Source: an uncultured Clostridia bacterium
GTDB taxonomy: Bacteria; Bacillota; Clostridia; Christensenellales; Aristaeellaceae
DNA: 34,298 nucleotides
Assembly (NCBI GenBank): GCA_945928315.1
Contig: CAMENN010000018.1
Coordinates: 1 to 34,298, forward strand
Reading direction: 5' to 3'
Shown here one piece after another: positions 6,556 to 15,510 of the stretch. How positions within the stretch are numbered: the first letter of the stretch is position 1; each line of letters starts with the position of its first letter. Below the pieces are notes generated by a model. That model had not been told where the DNA came from. It saw nothing but the letters and a program-made list of their open reading frames with translations, and searched no databases. Both the position numbers and the translations under genes were made by a program.

Positions 6556-8862
6556 TCATGTGCCGTCATCGTTCCCGCGCAGCAGCGTCAGGGCACGCGG
6601 GCCGTCCTCCCCTGCGCGCACGGTGATGCAGCCGCATTGGTCCGTGCGCAGCACCTGCGCGCCCACTGCGGCGAGATCGCCAAGCACCCGCTCCGACGGA
6701 TGTCCATAGCTGTTGCGCCCGACGCTGATGAGCGCCACCTGCGGCGATGCCGCCCCGATCAGCGCGGTGCTCGTCGCGTATTTGCTGCCGTGATGTGACA
6801 CCTTCAGGATGTCGCAGTCCGGAATCGCCTCCATCTCGCAGTCCGCGGGCAGGTCGCCCAGCGTCAGCAACGTCATGCCGCCCACCTCGCCGGTGAGCAC
6901 GAGCGAGCGCTCGTTGCTGCCCGAGAGCGCATCGTCCGGCGAAAGGACGTCAAGCGTGAAGCCCGCCGCTTCGATCGCGTCGCCCGCGCGCACCCACTCG
7001 ATGCGCACACCCTCCCCGCGCGCGAGGTCCAGTGCCTGAGACACCGCCGGGGCAATCTCCCCCTCCTGCGCGCCCACGGCCATCACCAGCCGCGGCACGG
7101 CCACCTCGGAAGCCAGCAGCGTCGCGAGCGCCCCGGCGTGATCCACGTCCAGATGCGAGAGCACCACGGCATCGACGTGCAGTCCCTCATGGCGAAGATA
7201 GCGCAGCATCGCGTAGCTGTCCTCCGGACCAACGTCGACGATCAGCGCATGCCGTCCGGAGCGAAGCAGCGCGCCGTCGCCCTGTCCCACGTCGAGCTGC
7301 ACATAGCGCACCGAGCCGTCAAATCGCGGCAGATAGGTACACGCCATCAGCGCCGCCAGAAAAAACGCCTTCCTTGCGCGTCTGCCGGACACGCGGACCC
7401 GACGACTGCACACGGCCATCAGCAGCGCATCAAGAAGGACGGTCACGCCTAGCGGCGCGGGCAGACGCAAAAGGCCCCATGCGCAGCATGAAGCCGCCAG
7501 GCTGAGCCGTTCCAGCAGCCGCGCAGGCCAGCTGACGAGCGCGCCCAGCGCGCAGCCCAGTCCCGGCGACGCCGCGCTGACCAGCATCGTTCCCCAGCCG
7601 CCCAGCAGCAGCACGGGCAGCAGCGCGCCGCAGATCACGTTCATCGGCAGGGCCAGCAGCGGCACATAGCCGTAAAGCATCAGCTGCATCGGCAGCGCGG
7701 CGATCTGCGCGCTCAGGCTCAGCGACAGCGAGTGCAGCACACTCCTGCCCCTGCGCCGCTTTTCCCCCGTGAGCGCCGAGGCGATCTGCCGACTGAGCAG
7801 CAGAATGCCCAGCACGACAAAGAACGAGAACTGGAACGACGCCGAGCGTGGAAGAAGCGGATTGGCCGCAGCCATCATCAGCGCCGCCGCAGCCAGCGCG
7901 TTCAGCGGGTCATAGCGCCTGCCAGTAAGCGGAGCCAGCTCGCGGATCAGCGTCATCAGATAGGCGCGCACCGTGCCCGGCGCGCCGCCCGTCAGCAGGC
8001 AGAACAGCCCCAGCAGCACCGTCTGCGCGGCAAAGCGCCCGCGCCGTCCGATGCGCAGACGCCTGAGCAGCCTGCGCATCGCGTAGGCCATCAGACTCAG
8101 GTGCATGCCGGAAACCGTCAGCACATGCGCGATGCCGGACAGGCGCATCGCCTGCACCGTGTCCGCATCCAACTGCATGCGGCTGCCCAGCATGACCGCC
8201 TGAAACAGTCCGGCCTGATCGCCGAAGAGCTGCTCCGCCCGCGCGCAGAGCGCCTCCCGCGCCAGTCGGAACGCCTCGATGACCGAAAAGCGCCCCTTGC
8301 CCGCCGTGCTCCACCCGGGCAGGAGATAGCCGGAGAGCTCGTAGCCGCCGCACAGCGCCGCGATGCGCCCGTCCATCCCGCCGGGATTGCGCACGCCCTC
8401 CTGCTCAAACAGCCTTCCCGTGCCGCTGACCGCCTGGCCCACGGACACCGTGCGCGCGTCCTCACCCTCTTCGAGCATGAGCGTCACCACCGCGCGGCGG
8501 GACAGGCGTGTTTCCCCCTCCACCGTCACATCCGCGAGACACACGCGCGTGTCGGAGAGCTTGCGCACGACGGTCCCCGTCAGCGTGACGCCGGGTTCCG
8601 TCGCCGCATCGCGGATCGACAGCACCCACGCCGCACGCCCGTGACCGATCAGCAGCATCAGCGCCAAAACGCAGAAAAACGCGCTTCTTCGGCGGGCCCA
8701 GCGCAAGAGGCCCAGCCCGGAAAAGAGCGCACAAAGCGCAAGGATGACCGTCATGGGCGCACAGAATACGCCGGTCAGCCAAACGCCCGCCAGATATGCG
8801 GCGCAGGCTGCGGCGAGCTTGCGTCTGCAGGTTTCAAAGCGCCTGTGCCGCCTCATGCGCAT
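6556..8862 (-). CDS. comEC: ComEC/Rec2 DNA-uptake channel
   Basis: A 768-residue polytopic membrane protein that forms the channel for single-stranded DNA entry in natural transformation. Order of parts: two or three N-terminal membrane segments (about 17-75), an OB-like soluble region (about 90-190), the Competence domain with the signature LTVSGMHLSLM (248-258) and many membrane helices to about 480, then a C-terminal metallo-beta-lactamase domain with DVGQGDG (524-530), HLDVDH (570-575) and KVSHHGSKYATS. The length and order match full-length ComEC. It starts 13 bases after the preceding gene's stop, with only AAAGGG as ribosome binding site, so it is probably translated by coupling. No comEA, comFA or pilus gene is present here. 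Confidence 0.94.
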   Translation of the reverse strand: MRMRRHRRFETCRRKLAAACAAYLAGVWLTGVFCAPMTVILALCALFSGLGLLRWARRRSAFFCVLALMLLIGHGRAAWVLSIRDAATEPGVTLTGTVVRKLSDTRVCLADVTVEGETRLSRRAVVTLMLEEGEDARTVSVGQAVSGTGRLFEQEGVRNPGGMDGRIAALCGGYELSGYLLPGWSTAGKGRFSVIEAFRLAREALCARAEQLFGDQAGLFQAVMLGSRMQLDADTVQAMRLSGIAHVLTVSGMHLSLMAYAMRRLLRRLRIGRRGRFAAQTVLLGLFCLLTGGAPGTVRAYLMTLIRELAPLTGRRYDPLNALAAAALMMAAANPLLPRSASFQFSFFVVLGILLLSRQIASALTGEKRRRGRSVLHSLSLSLSAQIAALPMQLMLYGYVPLLALPMNVICGALLPVLLLGGWGTMLVSAASPGLGCALGALVSWPARLLERLSLAASCCAWGLLRLPAPLGVTVLLDALLMAVCSRRVRVSGRRARKAFFLAALMACTYLPRFDGSVRYVQLDVGQGDGALLRSGRHALIVDVGPEDSYAMLRYLRHEGLHVDAVVLSHLDVDHAGALATLLASEVAVPRLVMAVGAQEGEIAPAVSQALDLARGEGVRIEWVRAGDAIEAAGFTLDVLSPDDALSGSNERSLVLTGEVGGMTLLTLGDLPADCEMEAIPDCDILKVSHHGSKYATSTALIGAASPQVALISVGRNSYGHPSERVLGDLAAVGAQVLRTDQCGCITVRAGEDGPRALTLLRGNDDGT

Positions 8863-8875
8863 CCGCCCTTTGGTT

Positions 8876-10063
8876 TCAGTGTCTGATCAGCGCCCGGGCA
8901 CGCCGCAGCGCGCCGGCCGGCAGATGCGCGATCCGCCTGGCGATCCGCTCCGCCCTGCCCGGCGATGCAAGCAGCTTCATCACCCGCTCGCCGTCAAAGC
9001 CACGCTTCGCATACATGGCGAAGAACCGCTGCCGCTTCGGGTGCGCCGTCGCCGTCTGCTCGAGGCTCGGGTTGTAGCGCAGCAGCGCATCCGTGCGCAT
9101 GGGGAACACCGTCAGCTCGCGCTCCGCCTCGCGCAGCGCCTGACGGCCCTTCTGCGTGTTGACCATCACCAGAGAAAGCCCCGTGTCGTCGTCGCGCTCC
9201 GGACAGACGTCCTGCGCGCCCCACAGGTCGGCGATGGTCAGGTCGGCAAGGTGGCGCGCGCCGCGCAGCTGGCTGCACTGCGTGCACGAGGGCCTCAAAT
9301 ACAGGTTCTGCAAAAAGCCGTAGAGAAACGGCTCATCCGTCTGCGTGCCGGAAAGCTGTGTGCCGTCCTCCAGCGTGGCAACGGAAGAAAAGTTCTTCCA
9401 GCCCAGCCGCTTGTCCCGGAAGGCATAGGCCACCACGCGCTGCCCGTGCGCTCTTTCAAGGCTTTCGATATAGCTGGCGAACACCCCTGGCGAGGGCACG
9501 CCGTGACAGACGAAATCGACCGTCAGCAGCTTCTCGCGCTCCTTGCCGCGCACGCGCGCGAGCAGGCCGTCGATCTGGCAGGGCGTGCCGGAAAAGAGCA
9601 CCGGGATGCCGCGCGAAAGCAGCGCCGCCGCGTTGGCGATGGCGTCCGCTGCGTCGCTCTGCACATACTTCGAGCCCCGCATGCCGGCCAGCTCGCTCTC
9701 GTCCATCGCGCCGATGTGCTCCACATGCAGGCAGTCGTCAAACGCCGCGCCGAAGACCACGCCGCCCCGCGCGAACATGCCGCGGGCCAGCGCGGTGAAC
9801 ACGCCGCCGGAGGAGGACGCCGCGCGCACCGCCGCATCCTTATGCTGCGCGCCAAACGCCTGCACGCTGTGCGCCTCGTGCGCCGCGCCCACCGGGCAGC
9901 GCTTTTCGCACAGATCGCAGGAGATGCACAGCGCTGGATCGACTACAGGATAGCAGAAGCCCTCCGCATCCGGCTGCATGGTGATCGCGTTTTTTGGGCA
10001 GATCGACGCGCACGCACCGCAGCCCGTGCACTCCGCCTTGCTCGGCCTGACCGTCTGTCTCAT
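8876..10063 (-). CDS. ferredoxin / coenzyme F420 hydrogenase-dehydrogenase beta subunit family protein
   Basis: A 395-residue protein with two N-terminal [4Fe-4S] motifs (Cys12-15-18-22 in CTGCGACASICP and Cys46-49-52-56 in CISCDLCEKRCP), followed by the FrhB N- and C-terminal domains. The C-terminal domain carries further cysteines (SGTPCQIDG, FVCHGVPSPG, CTQCSQLRG). Proteins of this architecture are often encoded next to polysaccharide pyruvyl transferases in surface-polysaccharide loci of gut bacteria, as here, where the pyruvyl transferase-family gene lies 4 bases upstream. They are predicted to carry out a flavin-dependent redox step on a sugar or lipid-linked precursor, but the reaction is not established. 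No signal peptide, so cytoplasmic. Confidence 0.85.
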   Translation of the reverse strand: MRQTVRPSKAECTGCGACASICPKNAITMQPDAEGFCYPVVDPALCISCDLCEKRCPVGAAHEAHSVQAFGAQHKDAAVRAASSSGGVFTALARGMFARGGVVFGAAFDDCLHVEHIGAMDESELAGMRGSKYVQSDAADAIANAAALLSRGIPVLFSGTPCQIDGLLARVRGKEREKLLTVDFVCHGVPSPGVFASYIESLERAHGQRVVAYAFRDKRLGWKNFSSVATLEDGTQLSGTQTDEPFLYGFLQNLYLRPSCTQCSQLRGARHLADLTIADLWGAQDVCPERDDDTGLSLVMVNTQKGRQALREAERELTVFPMRTDALLRYNPSLEQTATAHPKRQRFFAMYAKRGFDGERVMKLLASPGRAERIARRIAHLPAGALRRARALIRH

Positions 10064-10067
10064 CGTC

Positions 10068-11228
10068 TCATCCTTCCAGCTTCATGACCGCGTACGCCGC
10101 TTCATCAAGCCCTCTTTTGTATTCCGGCAGCTTCCCGATCAGGTAGGACCGCTCTTCCTGCGCGCGGGAGAGCAGCGCGTCATAGGCGTCGATCAGCTGC
10201 TCCTGAGAATCAAGCTCCTGCACGGGCAGCAGGTGCCCCTCCTCGCTGCCGAACAGGTCGCGCGCAATGCCCCGCGCCTTGACCGAATAGCCGATCACCA
10301 GCGTGGGCACACAGCTCGAGTACCCGGCGATGGAGGCGTGCGTGCGCGCCGTGACCAGCGCCTTCATCCGGGCGATGTAGCCCTTGAGCATCAGCGCATC
10401 GAGCGTCGCGGGCAGCATGAACACGCGCTGCTCATCCATGAACGGCTCGCGGATCTCGTTCAGCGCGTCGAGGTCGTTGTCGTGCTCCCACGTCACATGC
10501 GGCACCAGCGCGACTGAGTCGTCGCTCGTCTCCAGGATGTGCCGGATGAGGGCGATGAACGCATCCACCGCTGCGCGGCGGTCCTTCGCTTTGTCCAGCA
10601 CCAGGGGGCTGACGTTGATGCCCACTGTCGCGCCGTTCTTCCAGCCGGAGGGCAGAGGCAGCTTCCAGGTCTTGAGGGTGAACGCAGGATCGCAGCAAAG
10701 CAAGGCGGGCAGCCCCGCCGCGCGCAGCGCGTCGTAGGTGATGGACTCGCGTGCGACGATCAGGTCATAGCTGGCCAGATCCTCGAGCAGCTCGCCGCGG
10801 ATGATGTCCGGCTCGATCGAGCAGCACCAGAGCACGGTCGGCCGTCCGGCGCGCTTGAGGCGCCTGTTGATGACGTACAGGTGCTCGGGCCGCCCGTAGC
10901 AATAGGTGTCTCCGCCCACGGACAGACAGATGCTGTACCTGCCCGCGCGGATGACCGGCGAATACTTGCGCGCCACCTCGCTCTCGCGCGAGGCCCCGAG
11001 GCGATAGGCCACGGAGTTGACCAGCCGGCTCACGCTGTAGGGCGAAATCGTCGAGGAGAAGATGCGCTTCACGTCGTCCAGACCCACCATACGGTCATAC
11101 ATCTTCTGATCGGTCGCCAGCCAAACCGTCGCCTCCCGCTTGACAAAGAGCGCTGCCGTCGAGCGCACGATGGCCTCGCAGCCGCGGTTTTCGCAGCCGC
11201 CATGGTTGTATAACAGAATCCTGCTCAT
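10068..11228 (-). CDS. polysaccharide pyruvyl transferase family protein
   Basis: A 386-residue member of the PS_pyruv_trans family (CsaB-like). Family members transfer pyruvate from phosphoenolpyruvate to a sugar as a ketal; others in the family have unknown chemistry. Recognisable elements are the N-terminal YNHGGCENRGCEAIV (nucleotide-sugar side of the GT-B-like fold), LSVGGDTYCYG, LVARESITYDALRAAG, VGINVSPLV and the C-terminal ARTHASIAGYSSCVP motif. The start is fixed by an ATGA overlap (11225-11228) with the upstream glycosyltransferase stop. It works in the surface-polysaccharide module together with the glycosyltransferases and the ferredoxin-type protein. Confidence 0.87.
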   Translation of the reverse strand: MSRILLYNHGGCENRGCEAIVRSTAALFVKREATVWLATDQKMYDRMVGLDDVKRIFSSTISPYSVSRLVNSVAYRLGASRESEVARKYSPVIRAGRYSICLSVGGDTYCYGRPEHLYVINRRLKRAGRPTVLWCCSIEPDIIRGELLEDLASYDLIVARESITYDALRAAGLPALLCCDPAFTLKTWKLPLPSGWKNGATVGINVSPLVLDKAKDRRAAVDAFIALIRHILETSDDSVALVPHVTWEHDNDLDALNEIREPFMDEQRVFMLPATLDALMLKGYIARMKALVTARTHASIAGYSSCVPTLVIGYSVKARGIARDLFGSEEGHLLPVQELDSQEQLIDAYDALLSRAQEERSYLIGKLPEYKRGLDEAAYAVMKLEG

Positions 11229-12199
11229 CGCCTGATGCCCCACTTTCTCCCGGTGAGCTTTTCCTTCACCCGCTGCATCAAATAAAACTGCGGGAAACGC
11301 CCGGCGACCACCATGCGGTAGACCGCCGCGTCCTTTTGGGGAATCCTCGCTCCGTTAACGCCCGCCAGCACCAGCGGACGGATCTTTTCATTGAACACCC
11401 GCATGCAGGCGCGGATGCCCTGCTCCTTTTCATCCACCCAGACGCAGCTCTGCAGAAAGTCGCGGAAGTACAGCTCCTTCACGCCCTCGCTCAGCAGAAT
11501 CCCGCTCATGCTGCGCAGCATCGGCTGATGCGCCTCGCTGTACCCGCCGATGCTGGCCATCGCCGAGCGGCTGTGCACGCGGTAGACGTAGGTGCACTCG
11601 GGCAGATGCGACACGCGGCGCGCACGCAGGTAGAGACGCAGGTTGAGCAGCGCGTCCTCGCCGATGCGCACGCCCTCATCGAGCGTCATGTCCCCGTCAA
11701 ACAGATCCCGCACGTAGAGCTTGTTCCAGATGTTGTTGTAAATGCGGTGCATGTGGATGATCTCGCGCACGATCTCCGAGGGCTGCTGCACCACCGGCTC
11801 GATCTCCACCGGCACGCGCTGCCCGAGCGCCTCGTCAAAGAGGATGTGGTTGGCTGAGGTGATCTGCGCGCCGGAGCGCACCGCCGCCTGATACAGCCGC
11901 GCGAAGCTGTCCTCCTCCAACGCGTCGTCCGCATCGACAAAGGCGATATAGCGTCCCTTCGCCATGGACAGGCCGCGGTTGCGCGCGGCGGACACGCCCG
12001 AATTGAGGATATGCACGACCTGCGCGCGGGGTTCCGTCCGCGCAAATGCGTCGAGAATCGCGCCGGTCGCGTCCGAGGAGCCGTCGTCGATGAAAATCAT
12101 CTCGATCTCCGGCGTCTCCTGCGCCTTGAGGCTCTCCAGGCACACGCGCAGGTACCGCTCCGCATTGAAGCACGGCACGATGACGCTGATGTCCACCAT
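11225..12199 (-). CDS. GT2 family glycosyltransferase (fourth of the array)
   Basis: A 324-residue GT-A glycosyltransferase. The nucleotide-binding N-terminus ISVIVPCFNAE, IDDGSSD (about 37-43), the conserved NSGVSAARNRGL and the metal-binding FVDADD (about 87-92) are present; the C-terminal part (about 220-324) is variable and probably sets acceptor choice. The start at 12199 has AAGGGA about 9 bases upstream; an ATG at 12208 is too close to that site. It follows the previous GT2 gene by about 26 bases and overlaps the pyruvyl transferase gene by 4. The sugar donor cannot be read from sequence. Confidence 0.88.
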   Translation of the reverse strand: MVDISVIVPCFNAERYLRVCLESLKAQETPEIEMIFIDDGSSDATGAILDAFARTEPRAQVVHILNSGVSAARNRGLSMAKGRYIAFVDADDALEEDSFARLYQAAVRSGAQITSANHILFDEALGQRVPVEIEPVVQQPSEIVREIIHMHRIYNNIWNKLYVRDLFDGDMTLDEGVRIGEDALLNLRLYLRARRVSHLPECTYVYRVHSRSAMASIGGYSEAHQPMLRSMSGILLSEGVKELYFRDFLQSCVWVDEKEQGIRACMRVFNEKIRPLVLAGVNGARIPQKDAAVYRMVVAGRFPQFYLMQRVKEKLTGRKWGIRR

Positions 12200-12225
12200 G
12201 TGATTCATTCCCTTCCGTGCCCCGC

Positions 12226-13155
12226 TTACGGCAGGGCGATGCTCAGAAACGGACACAGCCGCAGCGTGGCATAGTACAGCCGCTGCTTGGCGCAAAGCGC
12301 CTGCGGGCACACGCCGTCCGTCACCGCGCGCACGATCCGCCGGTCGAAGGCCATCGCGGCGCGCAGCCGTCCGCGGTCTGCCCGCAGCGTCCGCAGATAG
12401 ATGTCGATATGGGCGCGGAACAGCCGCGTCTGCCAGCCGTGCGCCGCGATGAACGCGGTGATGCCCGCAAGCATGTCCTGGCTGCGCGCATACACGTCCT
12501 GCCGTGCGCGCGTCATGGCGGAGTCCCCGCCGAATTCGTAGATGTAGATGACCCGATCGCTCATGCGCCAGGCCCGGGCCCGGGCAAACACGTCGAGGTT
12601 GAACAGCACGTCCTCCCCGACCGCGACGCCCAGCGGCGCGCGGATGCCCGCCTCCCGGATGAGCGACGCGCGGTACAGCCGCGCGCACATGCTGTTGAGC
12701 GCGCTGTCCCCGCGGATGAGGCTCTCGAGCACCGTCTGCAAATCGCCGTCCGCGCAGGCGTGGCGCTCGCAGCGGCCGCCCTCGTCCGCAAAGCGCATCT
12801 CGTACGCGCCGCAGGCCACGTCGAGCGCATCATCCGTCAAGCCCAGCAGAAAGGACAGCGCGTCCTCCGTCAGCTGGTCATCCGCGTCGAGGAAGAACAG
12901 CCAGTCCCCCTGCGCGGCGCCAATGCCCGCGTTGCGCGCGGCGGACACGCCGCCGTTCTCCTGATGGATCACGCGCATGCGCGGCTCCGCCGCCGCCAGC
13001 GTGTTCAGCTGTGCGAGCGTATCATCGGTCGAGCCGTCGTCCACCGCGATCAGCTCCCAGTCCGCAAACGTCTGCGCCTGCACGCTGCGCACGCTGCGCG
13101 CGAGCGTCCCGCCGTTCTGATAGCAGGGCATGACAATGCTCACGGTCGGCTTCAT
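12226..13155 (-). CDS. GT2 family glycosyltransferase (third of the array)
   Basis: A 309-residue GT-A enzyme with VSIVMPCYQNGG, VDDGSTDD (38-45), ENGGVSAARNAGI and FLDADD (88-93). The start codon overlaps the stop of the preceding GT2 gene (ATGA, 13152-13155), which fixes the start and implies coupling. The C-terminal region around residues 180-230 (GEDVLFNLD, VIYIYEFGGDS) matches the acceptor-side GEDxLFN pattern shared with the neighbouring GT2 proteins, so the four probably arose by duplication. Confidence 0.88.
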   Translation of the reverse strand: MKPTVSIVMPCYQNGGTLARSVRSVQAQTFADWELIAVDDGSTDDTLAQLNTLAAAEPRMRVIHQENGGVSAARNAGIGAAQGDWLFFLDADDQLTEDALSFLLGLTDDALDVACGAYEMRFADEGGRCERHACADGDLQTVLESLIRGDSALNSMCARLYRASLIREAGIRAPLGVAVGEDVLFNLDVFARARAWRMSDRVIYIYEFGGDSAMTRARQDVYARSQDMLAGITAFIAAHGWQTRLFRAHIDIYLRTLRADRGRLRAAMAFDRRIVRAVTDGVCPQALCAKQRLYYATLRLCPFLSIALP

Positions 13156-14174
13156 TCCGGCTTCTCCCTCTCCCGGCGCAGGGCGGCTGCCTCCTCGCCG
13201 AGCTTTCTTTTCACCATCTGAAACGGCGCGATCAGCGGATAGACCGCCGCATACGCGCCCGATTCGCTCAGTCCGAGCAGCGCGCGCGCCCGCAGGCTCA
13301 TGCGCCGCACGTCCATATCCTCCCTCAAAAGCAGCGGCCTCGCCTGCGCGCCAAAGCTGCGCACGACACCGCCCACGCCGCCGTCCTTGTACAGCCGCAG
13401 CACCACGCTGTCCAGATACGCCGGATAATACGTTTCCAGCACGCCCCGCCGCTTGAGCAGCGCGCGCAGCGCCACCAGCCACGGCCGGTGCGCGTCATAT
13501 TCGCTCTCCCGGCGCGCCTGCGTCGCCGAGGCCGCGTGCGTGCGGTAGCGGTAGGTCACCCGGTTCACATAGCGGACGTTCCGTCCGACCAGCGCCGCCT
13601 CCAGATTGAACAGCGCATCCTCCGCCAGCGCCAGCCCGGGCATGAGCCGCAGGCCCTCCCGCTCGATGAGCGCGCGGCGGTGCAGCTTGTTGCACATGAT
13701 GTTGAGCACGCTGTCGCCCTCGATGAGCCGCAGCGCCACGGCGCGGCGCTTCCGCTCCCCCGTCCGCGCAAACCAGCGCGTATCCGGCTGGACAACCTGC
13801 GTGTTTCCTTCTCCATCAAACGTCTCGTGCGCGCAGACGACCATGTCGGTCCCTTCATCCGCCGCCCCAAGCATCGTCGCAAAGGCGTCCGGCGTCAGCA
13901 GATCGTCCGCATCCACAAACGTGACCCATTCCCCGCGCGCCCGGTCAAGCCCCAGATTGCGCGCCGCACAGACGCCCGCGTTCTCCTGATGCAGCACCGT
14001 CACGCGCGCATCGCGCGCCGCACAGGCCTGCGCAGCCGCCAGCGTGCCGTCGCGGGAGCCGTCGTCCACGAGGATCACCTCGAAGTCTGGTTCGCTCTGC
14101 GCCAGCACGGAGTCAAGGCATTCGCCCAGATACCTTTCCGCATTGTAGCAGGGAATGATGACGCTCAGCTTCAT
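13152..14174 (-). CDS. GT2 family glycosyltransferase (second of the array)
   Basis: A 340-residue GT-A glycosyltransferase. Motifs: LSVIIPCYNAE, VDDGSRDG (36-43), ENAGVCAARNLGL and FVDADD (86-91), then AEDALFNLE and a YRYRTHAAS segment. The C-terminus is basic (KRKLGEEAAALRREREKPE), perhaps for membrane association. ATGA overlaps are present at both ends of the gene, with the upstream GT2 at 14171-14174 and the downstream GT2 at 13152-13155. Confidence 0.88.
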   Translation of the reverse strand: MKLSVIIPCYNAERYLGECLDSVLAQSEPDFEVILVDDGSRDGTLAAAQACAARDARVTVLHQENAGVCAARNLGLDRARGEWVTFVDADDLLTPDAFATMLGAADEGTDMVVCAHETFDGEGNTQVVQPDTRWFARTGERKRRAVALRLIEGDSVLNIMCNKLHRRALIEREGLRLMPGLALAEDALFNLEAALVGRNVRYVNRVTYRYRTHAASATQARRESEYDAHRPWLVALRALLKRRGVLETYYPAYLDSVVLRLYKDGGVGGVVRSFGAQARPLLLREDMDVRRMSLRARALLGLSESGAYAAVYPLIAPFQMVKRKLGEEAAALRREREKPE

Positions 14175-15214
14175 CGCGCGTCCTCCCGGCCCTGCACCAG
14201 CGCTGCCGCGCCGCGCACGTCGCCCGACAGCCAGCGCTGCGCGAACAGCCGCGCGCGCACCTGCGTGCGCAGGCCCTTGCCCGTGTGCAGCGTGTATTGC
14301 AGCAGCGGCGAGACGCCGCGCAGACTGCGCAGCAGCGCCGTCATCGTCTCGTCGGCGCGGAAGTCCTCCATCGCGGCGAGCACGTCGTCAAGGCTCGGGT
14401 CGAGCCGGATGCCCTTGGTGATCAGCTTGTCATAGCAGAGCACGGGCAGCACGTCGCGCAGCTCCTGCGCCCGTCCCTCCTGCTGCGCATACCGGCACAG
14501 CCGCACGCTCAGCGTCATCAGCCGGCGCGCCAAACGCGGCTTCTTCGTCGCCATCAGCGAGCCGCTGCGCTGCATGTAGTTGACATACGCCTTGGACAGC
14601 GCCGCGATCTTCTTCGTATGCAGCAGGTACATCGCGGAAAACAGCGTGTCCTCGGCGAAGATCTCGTCGTTGGGCGCGTAGCGCAGGCGGTTCTCCTCGA
14701 TCACACTGCGCCGGTAGAGCTTGCTCCACGCCTCCTGCCCATGGCGGTACGGCATCCAGTAGCGGTAGAAATAGTTCGCCAGGCCGAGCTGGTCAAGGTC
14801 GATCACCTCGTCGTCGATCGCCAGATACGGCGGATGCGCGCCGCCCTCATCGACCAGCCTGTAATTGAAGAGCACCTGCTCCGCACCCGTCTCGTCCGCC
14901 GCGCGCACGGTGTCCTCGAGCAGCGTCGGCTCAACCGTGTCGTCCGAATCGACAAACGCGATGTACTCGCCGCGCGCGACGTCGAGCCCTGCGTTTCTCG
15001 CGGAGGACAGGCCGCCGTTTTCCTTGTGCAGCAGGCGGATGCGCGTGTCCTTCGCCGCGTAGGCCTCCATGATCGCCGGACTGCCGTCGCGCGTGCCGTC
15101 GTCCACCAGAATCAGCTCGAAATCGCGGAAGGTCTGCGCCAGAATGCTGTCAAGGCACGCCGGCAAATAGGCCTCCACCTGATACACCGGCACAATCACA
15201 CTGACCCGGCACAT
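14171..15214 (-). CDS. GT2 family glycosyltransferase (first gene of the polysaccharide operon)
   Basis: A 347-residue GT-A glycosyltransferase: VSVIVPVYQVE, LVDDGTRDG (37-45), KENGGLSSARNAGL and VDSDD (88-92), followed by AEDTLFSAMYL on the acceptor side. The start at 15214 is preceded by a strong GGGAGG with good spacing; longer in-frame starts lack this. It is the promoter-proximal gene of the run that continues through three further GT2 genes. There is no initiating phosphoglycosyltransferase, flippase or polymerase in the window, so the module either modifies an existing polymer or depends on genes elsewhere. Confidence 0.88.
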   Translation of the reverse strand: MCRVSVIVPVYQVEAYLPACLDSILAQTFRDFELILVDDGTRDGSPAIMEAYAAKDTRIRLLHKENGGLSSARNAGLDVARGEYIAFVDSDDTVEPTLLEDTVRAADETGAEQVLFNYRLVDEGGAHPPYLAIDDEVIDLDQLGLANYFYRYWMPYRHGQEAWSKLYRRSVIEENRLRYAPNDEIFAEDTLFSAMYLLHTKKIAALSKAYVNYMQRSGSLMATKKPRLARRLMTLSVRLCRYAQQEGRAQELRDVLPVLCYDKLITKGIRLDPSLDDVLAAMEDFRADETMTALLRSLRGVSPLLQYTLHTGKGLRTQVRARLFAQRWLSGDVRGAAALVQGREDAR

Positions 15215-15252
15215 GCTAACCTCCCCGCCGCGCCTGCGGCAGCCAAAACAAA

Positions 15253-15267
15253 CCGGCATGATGCCGG
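15253..15267 (-). other. possible attenuator hairpin in the glycosyltransferase operon leader
   Basis: On the minus strand the 5-bp stem CCGGC/GCCGG with loop ATCAT can be lengthened by AA...TT pairs with one bulged C, and a T-rich run (TTTGTTTT) follows. It lies about 39 bases before the first GT2 start codon. The shape suits a weak terminator or attenuator; there is no independent support. Confidence 0.35.
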
Positions 15268-15449
15268 GTTCATCAACGAAAGAACCATACAGCTCCCGCA
15301 TTCCGCGGCCATGTCCGTGCCCTGCGAAAAACGGACAGGAATCCTCCCGGACGGGTTTTGTTCCTCTGTCGAAGCTGCCATCGTACGGCGAGCGCCGGGA
15401 GTTGTCGCTTCATCAGGCCGTACGGGTGCGGTCGCTGCCCGCTTTGTTC

Positions 15450-15458
15450 ATTATAACA
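15450..15458 (-). promoter_or_regulatory. extended -10 promoter for the polysaccharide operon
   Basis: The minus strand reads TGTTATAAT, a consensus extended -10. The -35 region (TGGTGC) is poor, which is usual for extended -10 promoters. It is the only good promoter in front of the GT2 run. Confidence 0.6.
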
Positions 15459-15510
15459 TAAAATGCGTGTCTGCACCATACTCTTTTGTGAAAAGCGCAT
15501 CCGACGCAAA

